64,000 nucleotides of DNA from AC-32 sp963821495 (GCA_963821495.1 CAWGEA010000001.1:62001-126000); one strand, 5' to 3'; numbered from the stretch's first letter, positions 42,014 to 51,243 are shown. The notes: a model not told the origin generated them from the sequence alone. Program-made: numbers and translations.

Positions 42014-42633
42014 TGGCCCGCTCGCTCGGACCCAAGTGCCGCAACTGCCGCCGCGAGGGGATGAAGCTGTTCCTCAAGGGCGAGCGCTGCCTGACGGAGA
42101 AGTGCTCGGTCGAGCGCCGCAGCTACCCGCCGGGCGAGCACGGCCGCGGCCGCATCAAGCAGTCCGAGTACCTGCTCCAGCTGCGCGAGAAGCAGAAGGC
42201 GCGGCGTTACTACGGTCTGCTCGAGAAGCAGTTCCGCACCTACTACGCGAAGGCCGCGAAGGGCTCGGGCATCACCGGCGAGACGCTGCTGCGGATGCTG
42301 GAGACGCGGCTCGACAACGTCGTCTACCGGCTCGGCTTCGCAGCCTCGCGCGCACAGGCCCGCCAGCTCGTGCGGCACGGGCACTTCCAGGTGAACGGTC
42401 GCCGCGTGAACATCCCCAGCTACCAGGTGCGCCCCGACGACGTGATCAACCTGCGCCAGGGCAGCACCGCCGAGCAGGTCGTGCGCGACGCGACCGACCT
42501 CACCGCCTCGGTCACCCCGTGGCTGCAGGCCGACCACGACGGGCTCACCGGCAAGGTGCTCAAGTGGCCGGAGCGCGAGGAGATCGACACGCCGGTACAG
42601 GAATCCCTGATCGTCGAGCTCTACTCGAAGTAA
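42013..42633 (+). CDS. rpsD: Small ribosomal subunit protein uS4
   Basis: A 206-residue S4 starting VARSLGPKCRNCRREGMKL. It keeps an N-terminal cysteine cluster (CRNC, CLTEKC) that could bind zinc. The S4 RNA-binding domain (LETRLDNVVYRLGFAASRAQ; RQLVRHGHFQVNG) is typical. Confidence 0.96.
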   Translation: MARSLGPKCRNCRREGMKLFLKGERCLTEKCSVERRSYPPGEHGRGRIKQSEYLLQLREKQKARRYYGLLEKQFRTYYAKAAKGSGITGETLLRMLETRLDNVVYRLGFAASRAQARQLVRHGHFQVNGRRVNIPSYQVRPDDVINLRQGSTAEQVVRDATDLTASVTPWLQADHDGLTGKVLKWPEREEIDTPVQESLIVELYSK

Positions 42634-42678
42634 CCGCTACGCGCCTTAGGATCGACAACCGCTTAACGGAAGGAAGGC

Positions 42679-43659
42679 ATGGCAGTACGAACTAGCTTGA
42701 TGGAGTTCCAGATCCCGCGGATCGTCCACGAGGAAGTGGAGGACAACCGCGGCGTCTTCGTGATCGAGCCACTCGACCGCGGCTTCGGCTACACGTTCGG
42801 CAACTCGCTGCGCCGCGTGCTGCTCTCCTCGCTGGAGGGCGCCGCCGTGACCTCGGTGAAGATCGAGGGCGTTGCGCATGAGTTCACGACGCTGCCGGGC
42901 GTCCGCGAGGACGTGACCGACATCCTCCTCAACTTCAAGAACCTGATCTGCCGGCTGCACGGCGAGTCGCCCGAGATCGAGGTGCGCCTCTCCAAGAAGG
43001 GCGCCGGCCCGGTCAAGGCCTCCGACATCGAGGCGCCGGCGGAGCTCGAGATCCTCAACCCGGATCTCGAGATCGCGAACCTCTCGGACAAGGGCAAGCT
43101 CGAGGTGACGCTGACGATCGGCCGCGGCCGCGGCTACGTCCCGGCCGAGCTGAACCGCGGGCCGGAGCACACGATCGGCGTGATCCCGATCGACTCGATC
43201 TTCTCGCCCGTCCGGCGCGTCTCGTACGACGTCGAGGCCGCCCGCGTCGGCCAGCGCACCGACTACGACAAGCTGCGGATCGACGTCACCACCGACGGCT
43301 CCATCGACCCGCGCGAGTCGATCGGCCAGGCCGCCGAGATCCTGATCCGCCAGCTCGCGATCTTCACCGACCTCGACCGGATCGAGGGCTTCGGCGAGCA
43401 GGCCGCCGCCGAGGCACAGGCCGAGCCGGCCCTCGCGCACGGGATGGAGAACTTCCCGATCGAGGAGCTCGAGTTGGGCGTGCGCTCGTACAACTGCCTC
43501 AAGCGCGTCGGCATCGAGACGATCGGCGACCTCGTCACGAAGACCGAGAACGAGCTCGCGGCGATCCCGAACTTCGGCAAGAAGTCGATCGAAGAGGTCA
43601 AGGAGACGCTTGCGACCCACGGGTTGAACCTGCGCGGCGAGGAGGGTCCCTCCGCGTGA
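42679..43659 (+). CDS. rpoA: DNA-directed RNA polymerase subunit alpha
   Basis: A 326-residue alpha subunit: N-terminal dimerisation domain (RGFGYTFGNSLRRVLLSSLE) and C-terminal domain (ELGVRSYNCLKRVGIETIGD) with the helix-hairpin-helix that contacts UP elements and activators. GGAAGGAAGG precedes the ATG. Confidence 0.98.
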   Translation: MAVRTSLMEFQIPRIVHEEVEDNRGVFVIEPLDRGFGYTFGNSLRRVLLSSLEGAAVTSVKIEGVAHEFTTLPGVREDVTDILLNFKNLICRLHGESPEIEVRLSKKGAGPVKASDIEAPAELEILNPDLEIANLSDKGKLEVTLTIGRGRGYVPAELNRGPEHTIGVIPIDSIFSPVRRVSYDVEAARVGQRTDYDKLRIDVTTDGSIDPRESIGQAAEILIRQLAIFTDLDRIEGFGEQAAAEAQAEPALAHGMENFPIEELELGVRSYNCLKRVGIETIGDLVTKTENELAAIPNFGKKSIEEVKETLATHGLNLRGEEGPSA

Positions 43660-44087
43660 GGCACCACCGGTCCGGACGCAAGCTGGGGCGCGACGCCTCG
43701 CACCGCAAGGCGCTCTACGCCAACCTCGCGGGCGCGCTGATCGAGCACGGCCGCATCAAGACCACCGCGGCGAAGGCCAAGGAGGTCAAGCCGATCGCCG
43801 AGCAGATGATCACGCTTGGCAGGCGTGGCGGCGTGCACGCGCGCCGGCAGGCGCTCGCCTTCCTACGCTCGCAGGACGTCGTGCACAAGCTCTTCAGCGA
43901 CGTCGGCCCGCGCTTCGCGGACCGACCCGGCGGCTACTCGCGGATCATCCGCATCGGGCCCCGTCCCGGAGACGCGGCCGAGATGGTCTACCTCGAGCTC
44001 GTCGACTTCCTCCCGGAGCCGCCTCGGGAGCGGCCGGCGCGCCGCGAGCGCGAAGAGGAGCCGGTCGAGGCCGAGGCCGCCTCCTAG
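43656..44087 (+). CDS. rplQ: Large ribosomal subunit protein bL17
   Basis: A 143-residue L17: RHHRSGRKLGRDASHRKALY, and SRIIRIGPRPGDAAEMVYLE. GTG overlaps rpoA. A Glu/Arg-rich tail ends the protein. The stop overlaps the convergent VIT-like gene (CTAG). Confidence 0.96.
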   Translation: MRHHRSGRKLGRDASHRKALYANLAGALIEHGRIKTTAAKAKEVKPIAEQMITLGRRGGVHARRQALAFLRSQDVVHKLFSDVGPRFADRPGGYSRIIRIGPRPGDAAEMVYLELVDFLPEPPRERPARREREEEPVEAEAAS

Positions 44088-44560
44088 CCGGCGGTCCCGA
44101 GGCCGGCGCTGACCGCGCCGATCACGATCCCGGCGAGCGTCACGTACGCAAGCGAGCTGACGAAGCTCGTCTTGAAGAACCGCCAGCGCAGCCACGCCAG
44201 GGCGACGAGCTCGAACACGACGACGACGGCGGCGAGGATCAGCGCGACGCGGTAGTGCGGGATCAGGAAGGGCAGCGTGTGCAGGATCCCCCCGGCGAAG
44301 GTGCCGAGGCCGGTGATGGCGCCTCGCTTGACGGGATTGCCGCGCCCGGTCAGCTCGCCGGTGTCCGAGAGCCCCTCCGAGTAGGCCATGCTGATGCCGG
44401 CAGCGATCGCAGTCGCCAGGCCGGCGATGAAGGCCGCGTGCGGGTTGTGGGTGTAGACGGCGACCGCGAAGATCGGTGCGATCGTCGACAGCGATCCGTC
44501 GATCAGGCCGGTCAGCGCGGGCTGGACCCGCTGCAGGAGGAAGGTGTCTCGCGGAGTCAC
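44084..44560 (-). CDS. VIT1/CCC1-like small membrane protein
   Basis: A 158-residue protein with about four membrane helices. LTGLIDGSLSTIAPIFAVA and AGLATAIAAGISMAYSEGLS resemble the first helices of the vacuolar iron transporter (VIT/CCC1, also erythrin-VIT) family, which exports Fe or Mn. The VIT cytoplasmic metal-binding insert is very short here (GELTGRGNPVKRG). Transport is inferred from family only. GTG 44560 lies six bases after a TACAAT box, so the mRNA is probably leaderless. Confidence 0.7.
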   Translation of the reverse strand: MTPRDTFLLQRVQPALTGLIDGSLSTIAPIFAVAVYTHNPHAAFIAGLATAIAAGISMAYSEGLSDTGELTGRGNPVKRGAITGLGTFAGGILHTLPFLIPHYRVALILAAVVVVFELVALAWLRWRFFKTSFVSSLAYVTLAGIVIGAVSAGLGTAG

Positions 44561-44637
44561 GACTAGATTGTATCAGATATTGTGCAAAGACACAGATCAT
44601 AAGGAACACCTTACAAAGACGGTGAGGGAGCCCTGAC
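44561..44637. promoter_or_regulatory. AT-rich divergent promoter region of the VIT-like gene and truA
   Basis: Clearly more AT-rich than the surroundings. Minus strand: TACAAT (44572-44567), six bases before GTG 44560. An inverted repeat TAAGG-AACA-CCTTA (44600-44613) lies between the two genes and could be an operator. Plus strand: GTGAGGGAG (44622-44630) is the truA ribosome binding site. Confidence 0.55.
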
Positions 44638-45354
44638 GTGCGGATGAGGCTGACGCTGGAGTACGACGGCACCGGCTTTCGCGGCTGGGCGGCGCAGCCG
44701 GGCCTGCGGACGGTCGAGGGCGCGCTGCAAGACGCGCTCGCGAGCGTCTACCGAAGCTGGTCGGAGCTTGCGGCCGCCGGCCGCACCGACACCGGCGTGC
44801 ACGCCCTGGGCCAGGTCGCCTCGGTCGAGGTCGAGGGCGGGGCGCCCCCGGAGCGGGCCGCGGCGGCGCTGAACGCCGAGCTTCCCGACGACGTGGCCGT
44901 CATCGCCGCCGAGGAGGCGCCGCCGGACTTCCACGCCCGCCACTCGGCGAAGGCACGCAGCTACCGCTACCGCGTCTTCCGCCGCCGCGAGCGCTCGCCC
45001 TTCGAGCTGCGGCGGTCGTGGTGGTATCCGCACCCGCTCGACGAGGAGAAACTCGCCGCGTCGGCCGACCTGCTCCTCGGCGAGCACGACTTCCGGGCGT
45101 TCACGCCGACAGAGACGCAGCACACGGTCTTCGTCCGCGTCGTCGAGTCCGCGGCCTGGCATCGCCGCGAGGACGCACTCGAGCTCGAGCTCACGGCGGA
45201 GTCGTACCTGCGTCACATGGTGCGAACGCTCGTCGGAACGATGCTCGAGCGCTCGCCGCAGCAGCTCGCGCAGTTGCTCGAAGGGCGCGAGCGGAGCGAG
45301 GCCGGCACCACGGCGCCGCCGTGGGGCCTGTACCTCGTCTCGGTCCGGTACTAG
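44638..45354 (+). CDS. truA: tRNA pseudouridine38-40 synthase TruA
   Basis: A 238-residue TruA. The catalytic Asp51 is in AGRTDTGVHA; LEYDGTGFRGWAAQ and the C-terminal SYLRHMVRTLVGTMLE are typical. GTG 44638 is chosen because GAGGGAG lies seven bases upstream; ATG 44644 is the alternative. Unlike many actinobacteria, rplM-rpsI does not follow. Confidence 0.95.
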   Translation: MRMRLTLEYDGTGFRGWAAQPGLRTVEGALQDALASVYRSWSELAAAGRTDTGVHALGQVASVEVEGGAPPERAAAALNAELPDDVAVIAAEEAPPDFHARHSAKARSYRYRVFRRRERSPFELRRSWWYPHPLDEEKLAASADLLLGEHDFRAFTPTETQHTVFVRVVESAAWHRREDALELELTAESYLRHMVRTLVGTMLERSPQQLAQLLEGRERSEAGTTAPPWGLYLVSVRY

Positions 45355-45764
45355 AACCGGTAGGAGTGCGCGCGGCTGAGGAAGAAGCCGTGGCTGCTCC
45401 GGTTGCGGCAGCGCAGCCCGGCCTTCCGCGAGGTGCACGTGAAGCCGCCGCGCGACCAGGTCGAGCCGTAGCGCAGCGACCGCGCCCGCGTGTTCACGGC
45501 GGTGTCGCCGGCGCAGACGACGCTTGCGCGGCCGCGCGGGCCCATCTGGAAGCCGAACGTCCAGTCCAGGTTGCAACCGCGCGGACGCGCCGGCTTCGGC
45601 TTGACGCCGCTGAGGATGTCGCAGCGCAGGTAGGGCCCGCGGCCGCCGGGCTCGGAGCTGAAGACGCAGCCGATGTTCGAGCTCGGGGTGCGGAACTGCA
45701 CGAGGATCGCCTGTGCCGGGGCTGCGAGCGCGAGGACGACGACGGCGATCAGGGCGGCGCGCAC
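45351..45764 (-). CDS. Secreted DUF6636-like protein
   Basis: A 137-residue protein with a signal peptide (MRAALIAVVVLALAAPAQA). The mature part has FRTPSSNIGCVF, LRCDI, SLRYGSTWSRGGFTCTSRK and RNRSSHGFFLSRAHSYRF, with six cysteines likely in disulfides. This pattern matches small secreted actinobacterial proteins annotated DUF6636; role unknown. GTG start lies six bases after a TAGCAT box. Its end overlaps truA by four bases. Confidence 0.8.
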   Translation of the reverse strand: MRAALIAVVVLALAAPAQAILVQFRTPSSNIGCVFSSEPGGRGPYLRCDILSGVKPKPARPRGCNLDWTFGFQMGPRGRASVVCAGDTAVNTRARSLRYGSTWSRGGFTCTSRKAGLRCRNRSSHGFFLSRAHSYRF

Positions 45765-45770
45765 GGCCCC

Positions 45771-45791
45771 ATGCTAGGCCCTGGGTAGGAT
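45771..45791. promoter_or_regulatory. Divergent -10 boxes for the DUF6636-like gene and ligA
   Basis: Minus strand TAGCAT (45776-45771) is six bases before GTG 45764. Plus strand TAGGAT (45786-45791) is eight bases before ATG 45800. Both genes are therefore probably leaderless. Confidence 0.6.
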
Positions 45792-45799
45792 CGGCTCAA

Positions 45800-47812
45800 A
45801 TGGCGACCCGCACGCAGAAGGACGCCCAGCAGCGGCTCGACGAGCTCCGCGAGCAGGTCGACTACCACCTGCACCGGTACCACGTCCTCGACGACCCCGA
45901 GCTCTCGGATGCCGAGTACGACCGGCTCTTCGACGAGCTGACTGCGCTCGAGGAGGAGCACCCGGACCTGATCACACCCGACTCGCCGACCCAGCGCGTG
46001 GGCGCGCCGCCGAGCGAGCGCTTCCAGAAGGTCGAGCACCTGACGCCGATGGGCTCGCTCGAGAAGGTGACCGCCGACGAGAGCCTGCTCAAGTGGGCCG
46101 AAGACGTGCGCAAGCGGCTCGACTCGGACGAGCCGGTCGCCTACGTGATCGAGCCGAAGATCGATGGCCTCGCGATCAACCTCACCTACGAGGACGGGCG
46201 GCTCGTCCGGGGCGCAACACGCGGCGACGGCGTGCAGGGCGAGGACGTGACCGTGAACCTGCGCACCATCCCGTCGGTACCGCTGAAGATGCGTGGCGAC
46301 GGGCTGCCGCCGGTCGCCGAGGTCCGGGGCGAGGTCTACATGCCGCTCTCGGGCTTCCGCGAGCTGAACGCGCGCATCGCCGAGCTCGGGCAGAAGCTCG
46401 CGCCCAATCCGCGCAACGCCGCGGCAGGCTCGCTCAGGCAGAAGGACTCCTCGATCACCGCCTCGCGCCCGCTCGCGGTGTGGGTCTACGGCGTCGGCGC
46501 GCTCGACGGCGTGCGGCTCGCCTCGCATTGGGACGAGCTCGACTGGCTGCGCGAGCACGGCTTCCGGACGAACCCGTTCGCCGAGCGGCTCGAGTCGATC
46601 GAGGAGGTCGCGAAGCGCTGCACCGACTGGGAGCGGAAGCGCGCGGAGCTCGACTACGAGATCGACGGGATCGTGATCAAGGTCGACTCGCTCGAGCAGC
46701 AGGCGGTGCTCGGCGCGCTTCACTCGCGGCCGCGCTGGGCGCGGGCCTTCAAGTGGGCGCCGATGACCGCCGAGACGAAGCTGCTGAAGATCGCGATCCG
46801 CGTCGGCCGCACTGGGGCGCTCAACCCGTGGGCGATGCTCGAACCGGTGCAGGTCGGCGGCGTCACCGTCTCCCGCGCGACCCTCCACAACGAGGAGGAC
46901 ATCAACCGCAAGGACATCCGCGAGGGCGACCGCGTGATCGTCCAGCGCGCCGGCGACGTGATTCCGCAGATCGTCGGCCCGGCCGGCGAGCATCAGTCCG
47001 GGACGAAGCCGTTCAAGATGCCGAAGAAGTGCCCGCTTTGCGGGGCAAACGTGGTCAAGCCCGAGGGCGAGGCGATGCACCGCTGCCCGAACCGCGCCTG
47101 CCCCTCGCGCGGCCTCGAGACGCTGATCAACTGGGTGCAGGGCCCTGCGGACATCGACGGGGTCGGCGAGCAGCTGATGCGCCGGCTCTGGGATTTCGGG
47201 CTCGTCCGTTCGCTGCCGGACCTGTACCGGCTGACGAAGGAGCAGCTGCTCGAGCTCGACGGCTTCCAGGAGAAGAGCGCGTCGAACGCCGCCGACGCGA
47301 TCGAGCGGTCGAAGCGGACGCCGTTCTCGCGCGTGCTGCTCGGGCTCAACATGCAGGACGTGGGCTGGGTGACCGCGCAGAGCCTCGCGCGGCACTTCGG
47401 CGACGTCGACAAGCTGGCCGCTGCGCCGCAGGAGGAGATCCTGGAGGTCGACGGGATCGGGCCCGAACGTGCCGAGGCAATTGCGGAGTGGTTCGCGGAC
47501 AAGGAGAACCTCCGGCTCGTCGGGGAGCTGAAGGACCTCGGTCTGCGCTTCGAGGCAGGCCCGGAGGAGCGCCCAGTCGAAGGGCCGTTGACCGGCTCGA
47601 TCTACGTCATCACCGGCACGCTCGAGGGTTTCAGCCGCGACGAGGCCCGCAAGGCGCTGGAGGCGCAGGGCGCGAAAGTGGCCGACTCGGTCTCGAAGAA
47701 GACGACCGGCGTGATTGCCGGCGAGAGCCCGGGCTCGAAGCTCGCGAAGGCCGAGCAGGTCGGCGTGCCGGTGCTCGACGAGGCCGCGCTCGAGCGGCTA
47801 CTGCGCGGCTAG
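45800..47812 (+). CDS. ligA: NAD-dependent DNA ligase LigA
   Basis: A 670-residue ligase. The nucleotidyl Lys120 is in VIEPKIDGLAI; the Ia domain YHVLDDPELSDAEYDRL, OB fold, zinc finger (CPLCGANV...CPNRACPSRG), helix-hairpin-helix repeats and BRCT domain (YVITGTLEGFSRDEARKAL) follow in order. ATG 45800 is supported by the family N-terminus and the TAGGAT box eight bases upstream. Confidence 0.97.
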   Translation: MATRTQKDAQQRLDELREQVDYHLHRYHVLDDPELSDAEYDRLFDELTALEEEHPDLITPDSPTQRVGAPPSERFQKVEHLTPMGSLEKVTADESLLKWAEDVRKRLDSDEPVAYVIEPKIDGLAINLTYEDGRLVRGATRGDGVQGEDVTVNLRTIPSVPLKMRGDGLPPVAEVRGEVYMPLSGFRELNARIAELGQKLAPNPRNAAAGSLRQKDSSITASRPLAVWVYGVGALDGVRLASHWDELDWLREHGFRTNPFAERLESIEEVAKRCTDWERKRAELDYEIDGIVIKVDSLEQQAVLGALHSRPRWARAFKWAPMTAETKLLKIAIRVGRTGALNPWAMLEPVQVGGVTVSRATLHNEEDINRKDIREGDRVIVQRAGDVIPQIVGPAGEHQSGTKPFKMPKKCPLCGANVVKPEGEAMHRCPNRACPSRGLETLINWVQGPADIDGVGEQLMRRLWDFGLVRSLPDLYRLTKEQLLELDGFQEKSASNAADAIERSKRTPFSRVLLGLNMQDVGWVTAQSLARHFGDVDKLAAAPQEEILEVDGIGPERAEAIAEWFADKENLRLVGELKDLGLRFEAGPEERPVEGPLTGSIYVITGTLEGFSRDEARKALEAQGAKVADSVSKKTTGVIAGESPGSKLAKAEQVGVPVLDEAALERLLRG

Positions 47813-48997
47813 CGCCGTGGCGAAGCGGTCCTGCGCCCGCCGCGCCCAGTACGACGAGACCGGGCTGCCGTTCTGCAGCACCGAGAAGACGTAGCGGCGC
47901 TTCACGTATCCCGACAGCGCCGAGGCGAGAGTCGTCGTGCCCGTCTTCGCGTGGACGTTGCCGCGCGCGGGCGGGCGGCGCATGCGATCCGAGAGCGTGC
48001 CGCTGATGCCGGCGACCGGCAGGGCCGCGAGCAGGTACGGGCGGACGTCGAGGTCGGCCCAGGCCGCACGCAGCAGTGCCGCCAGCGAGCGTGCCGTCAG
48101 CCGGTCGAGCGAGGACAGGCCGGAGCCGTCGACGAGTCGCAGCCCGGTCAGCGGGACGCCCGCATCGGCCAGCGCCCCGCGCAGGACTGCGGCGCCGCGA
48201 GCGCTCGTCCCGACCGCGCCGTCGGAGGCGCCGAGCTGCTTGAGGAGGATCTCCGCCGTGAAGTTGTCGCTCACGCGCCCCATCCAGGCGACGACCTGCG
48301 AGAGCGGCGCCGAGTCGACTGCGGCCAGTGGCACGTCGTCGTCGCGCTGCCGGCCGAGGCCCGCCCCGACCACGGAGACGCCGACGCGGCGCAGCGCGTC
48401 CCGGAAGAGCAGCGCAGCGGAGAGCGCGGGCTGCCCCGACGCGCGGCCGTTGTAGCGGCCCCGGTCGACCGTGAGCGCCGACAGCGGCGGGCACTCGTTC
48501 ACGTAGAACCACGACTTCCAGCCTGCGCCCGTCCGACGGGCGTCGAAGAAGGACTCGTCGCCGAAGACGCCGCGGGTGACGCGTCGGATCCCGGCGGCGC
48601 GCACCTGCCGCGCCAACAGCGCGAGGTCAGCGCTCGAGAGAGTCGGGTCGCCGTGGCCGACGAGGACGAGGCTCCCGCGCCAGGTCGTCCCGTCCTGCTC
48701 GCCGCGCCCGAGCACGTCCGTCTCGAAGCGGAACGTCGGGCCGAGCGTCACGAGCGACGCGTAGGCGACCGCGAGCTTCTCGTTCGAGGCCGGCGCGAGC
48801 GGCAGCGTCTCGTGCTCCGAAAAGACCGTTTCTCCCGTCTGTAGGTCGATCGCGACCGCGCCGGTGCGGGCCGGCGAGACGTGTGGCACGGCCAGCGCGC
48901 GGGCGAGCCGCTTTGCGAGCGGCGAGTCGCCGGCGCCGGCCGGAGCCGCGAGCACGAGCGCCAGGAGCACGACGACCGGCAGACGGCGACGGGTCAT
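47798..48997 (-). CDS. dacB: D-alanyl-D-alanine carboxypeptidase/endopeptidase (PBP4, S13 family)
   Basis: A 399-residue secreted penicillin-binding protein with signal peptide (MTRRRLPVVVLLALVLAAPA). Active-site motifs: SNEK (Ser71, Lys74), SDN and KTGT. The insert between the first two motifs is typical of S13 enzymes. ATG 48997 is chosen over upstream starts because a TTGACG-17-AACAAT promoter ends seven bases before it. It trims or cuts peptidoglycan peptides. The end overlaps ligA by 15 bases. Confidence 0.92.
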   Translation of the reverse strand: MTRRRLPVVVLLALVLAAPAGAGDSPLAKRLARALAVPHVSPARTGAVAIDLQTGETVFSEHETLPLAPASNEKLAVAYASLVTLGPTFRFETDVLGRGEQDGTTWRGSLVLVGHGDPTLSSADLALLARQVRAAGIRRVTRGVFGDESFFDARRTGAGWKSWFYVNECPPLSALTVDRGRYNGRASGQPALSAALLFRDALRRVGVSVVGAGLGRQRDDDVPLAAVDSAPLSQVVAWMGRVSDNFTAEILLKQLGASDGAVGTSARGAAVLRGALADAGVPLTGLRLVDGSGLSSLDRLTARSLAALLRAAWADLDVRPYLLAALPVAGISGTLSDRMRRPPARGNVHAKTGTTTLASALSGYVKRRYVFSVLQNGSPVSSYWARRAQDRFATALAAQ

Positions 48998-49004
48998 CCG
49001 CACC

Positions 49005-49033
49005 ATTGTTGGGAGTGCCCGTACCGGCGTCAA
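49005..49033 (-). promoter_or_regulatory. Promoter of dacB
   Basis: Minus strand TTGACG (49033-49028), 17 bases, AACAAT (49010-49005), then seven bases to ATG 48997. Confidence 0.7.
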
Positions 49034-49120
49034 GGGTGGGACTAGGCGTTCGGGGGGATAGGCCGCGCGGCCCTTGTAGGGGTGCGACCGCCGCGCTGAT
49101 AATCGGGCACGAGGCTGACT

Positions 49121-49456
49121 ATGGCACCCGAAATGATCCCCGCCCTGCTCGAGCAGATCGACGAGCTGCTCGCCGAGCCGTCCCCGACAAAGGAGCCGGC
49201 GACCCTCGCGCGCCTCGAGCGGACCCTCACCGACGGGTACGCCTACGCGCTTGGGCTGGAGGCCGAGCGCTGGCGGCTCGAGCGGCGCATGTCCGAGCTC
49301 GCGAGCGAGCTGAACGACGGAAACCAGGAGCTGAAGGCCAGGGAGCTCGCGCTGCTTTCGGACCGGCTCTCCAGCAACGCCGGCGAGCTCAGCTGCCTGC
49401 GCGGCACGCTCATGCAGCTCCGCGCCAGGACGACGGCAGTTCGCTCTCGGAACTAG
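49121..49456 (+). CDS. Small coiled-coil protein of unknown function
   Basis: A 111-residue, Glu/Arg/Leu-rich helical protein with heptad-like pattern (LARLERTLTDGYAYALGLEA; RRMSELASELNDGNQELKAR). No signal peptide. A TTGTAG-18-GATAAT promoter (49074-49103) lies upstream. It converges on the response regulator, sharing the CTAG stop overlap. I recognise no family. Confidence 0.7.
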   Translation: MAPEMIPALLEQIDELLAEPSPTKEPATLARLERTLTDGYAYALGLEAERWRLERRMSELASELNDGNQELKARELALLSDRLSSNAGELSCLRGTLMQLRARTTAVRSRN

Positions 49457-50142
49457 ACGATCCCGCTTCTCACGGCGTAGACCGCCGCCTGGATACGGTT
49501 CTCGATCTGCAGCTTCATCAGGATGTTCGAGATGTGGTTCTTGACCGTCTTCGGGCTGATGTGGAGCTGTGCGGCGATCATCGCGTTGTCGTTCCCGGCC
49601 GCGATCAGCTTCAGGACGTCGAGCTCGCGGTCGGAGAGCTCGGCGCGAATCGTGTCCGCCGCCTCGGGCGAGATCGCCGTTGCGCGCACCTGTTGCAGCA
49701 CCTTGCCCGCGATCGCCGGGGAGACGAGCGACTCACCGACCGCCGCCGCCACGATCCCGCGGATCAGCTCGTCGACCGACGCGTCCTTGAGCAGGTAGCC
49801 ACACGCGCCGGCGAGGATCGCGTCGAGCACGTCGTCGTCCTGGTCGGAGATGGTCAGCACGAGCACGCGCGTGAGCGGCGCGAAGCCGTGGATCTGGCGG
49901 ATCGCCTCGATCCCGCTCATGCCGGGCATGTGCAGGTCCATCACGACGACGTCGGGCGCGAGCTCGCGCACGAGTCGTACGGCATCCGCACCCTGGCCGG
50001 CCTCACCCGCGATCTGGACGCCGCGCTCCTCAAGCAGGTTTCGCAGGCCGGTCCGGAACAGATCGTGGTCGTCGACGAGCAGCACGCGAACGCTGGTTGC
50101 GCCTCGCTCGTCCCCGATCTGCACCGTCTCGCTCAGAGCCAC
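49453..50142 (-). CDS. NarL/LuxR-type response regulator
   Basis: A 229-residue regulator: receiver domain with acid pair Asp24-Asp25 and phospho-acceptor Asp69 in VVVMDLHMPG, Thr in VLVLTISD and Lys in YLLKDAS; then a LuxR HTH (LSDRELDVLKLIAAGNDNAM; SPKTVKNHISNILMKLQI). No histidine kinase is adjacent, so it is an orphan here. Position next to cell-wall hydrolases suggests but does not show a target. Confidence 0.93.
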   Translation of the reverse strand: MALSETVQIGDERGATSVRVLLVDDHDLFRTGLRNLLEERGVQIAGEAGQGADAVRLVRELAPDVVVMDLHMPGMSGIEAIRQIHGFAPLTRVLVLTISDQDDDVLDAILAGACGYLLKDASVDELIRGIVAAAVGESLVSPAIAGKVLQQVRATAISPEAADTIRAELSDRELDVLKLIAAGNDNAMIAAQLHISPKTVKNHISNILMKLQIENRIQAAVYAVRSGIV

Positions 50143-50167
50143 CCCCTTCGAGCAGGGGCAAGTCTAG

Positions 50168-51172
50168 TCAGTGCAGCGTGATCGTGACGGTGCGCCTGCC
50201 CCAGGCGCGCGCTTGCGCGACCGTCGGGAACCAGAGGTCGATCGTGGCCCCCTGGATCGCGGAGCCCGTGTCGGCGGCCACGCCCGAGCCGTAGCCGGGG
50301 ATCGTCAGGCGCGTTCCGAGCGGGATCACGCCCGGATCGACGGCGACGACGCCCCAGCCGGTCGGCGCGCCGGTCGCCGTGTGGCCGTGAATCGAGTAGC
50401 CCGTCGAGACGACGGTGATCGCGCGGCCGCCCGGTGCGATCTGTGGCGAGTCCGACGAGGATGTCGGCGCCACCGCCGCGACCTTGCGTGCCTTCGCCTC
50501 GACGGCGAGCGCCTGCTGCTGCAGGCCGGCGATCGTCGACGCGTTCAGCTTCTGCTGCCCCGCGATCCGGGCCAGATAGCCGGCACGCTGCGACCGTGCC
50601 TGCTCCAGCACGAGCGTCGACTGAGCGGCCTCGTTGGTCAGCCCCCGGAGGTCGTGCTCCTTCGCCGCGAGCGTCCGCGTGAGCCTCGTCGCCGTGCGCT
50701 TCGCCTGCTGCGTCTGCGCGATCACGGCACGGTCCTGGTCGGCGACCCGGTCCATCGAGTCGAGGTTCGCGAGCGCGTCGGCGACGGACGATGCGCCCAG
50801 CACGACCGCCAGCGGGTCGGAGTCGCCCTGCTCGTACAGCAGCGAGAGCCGGCGCGCGAGCGACAGCTCGGCGAGCGAGAGCGACCTGCGCGCGGCGTGA
50901 AGCTGCGTGCGCGCGACGTCGAGGTCCGCCCTCACCGCCGCCGTCCGCACTCGCAGGTCGACGAGTCGCGCCCGCTCGCGCGCGAGGCGAGAGTCCAGCG
51001 AGTAGAGCTCCAGCACAACGCCGCGGGAGCGCGCGGCGAGGTTCTGGTTCTGCTGCGCGAGCTGCGAAGCGCGTTCGTGGAGGGTCGAGGAGGAGTCGGC
51101 GGCGACGGTCGCAGGGACGAGGCCGACGAGTGTCAGCAGGGCTCCGAGGACCGCCGGCCAATAACGCAACAT
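50168..51172 (-). CDS. Secreted coiled-coil protein with 3D (RpfB/MltA-like double-psi barrel) domain
   Basis: A 334-residue protein: signal peptide, a long coiled coil (about residues 28-220) and a C-terminal 3D domain (STGYSIHGHTATGAPTGWGV, VDPGVIPLGTRLTIPGYG, AADTGSAIQGATIDLWF). The three Asp residues that name the domain are present. Such domains cleave glycan strands. ATG 51172 follows GGGGGAG by six bases. The coiled coil is related to that of the divergent NlpC/P60 protein. Confidence 0.88.
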   Translation of the reverse strand: MLRYWPAVLGALLTLVGLVPATVAADSSSTLHERASQLAQQNQNLAARSRGVVLELYSLDSRLARERARLVDLRVRTAAVRADLDVARTQLHAARRSLSLAELSLARRLSLLYEQGDSDPLAVVLGASSVADALANLDSMDRVADQDRAVIAQTQQAKRTATRLTRTLAAKEHDLRGLTNEAAQSTLVLEQARSQRAGYLARIAGQQKLNASTIAGLQQQALAVEAKARKVAAVAPTSSSDSPQIAPGGRAITVVSTGYSIHGHTATGAPTGWGVVAVDPGVIPLGTRLTIPGYGSGVAADTGSAIQGATIDLWFPTVAQARAWGRRTVTITLH

Positions 51173-51243
51173 GCGCATCTCCCCCGGCACGACGCGGCAC
51201 CGTAGCACACGAGCTTGTGCGGTCCCGCACGCGCTGATGAAAC

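Noticed and set aside
44084..44560. Considered as the end of a transposase or phage gene because of local AT-rich DNA
   Set aside because: The coding part has normal composition and clear VIT-like membrane helices; only the promoter is AT-rich.
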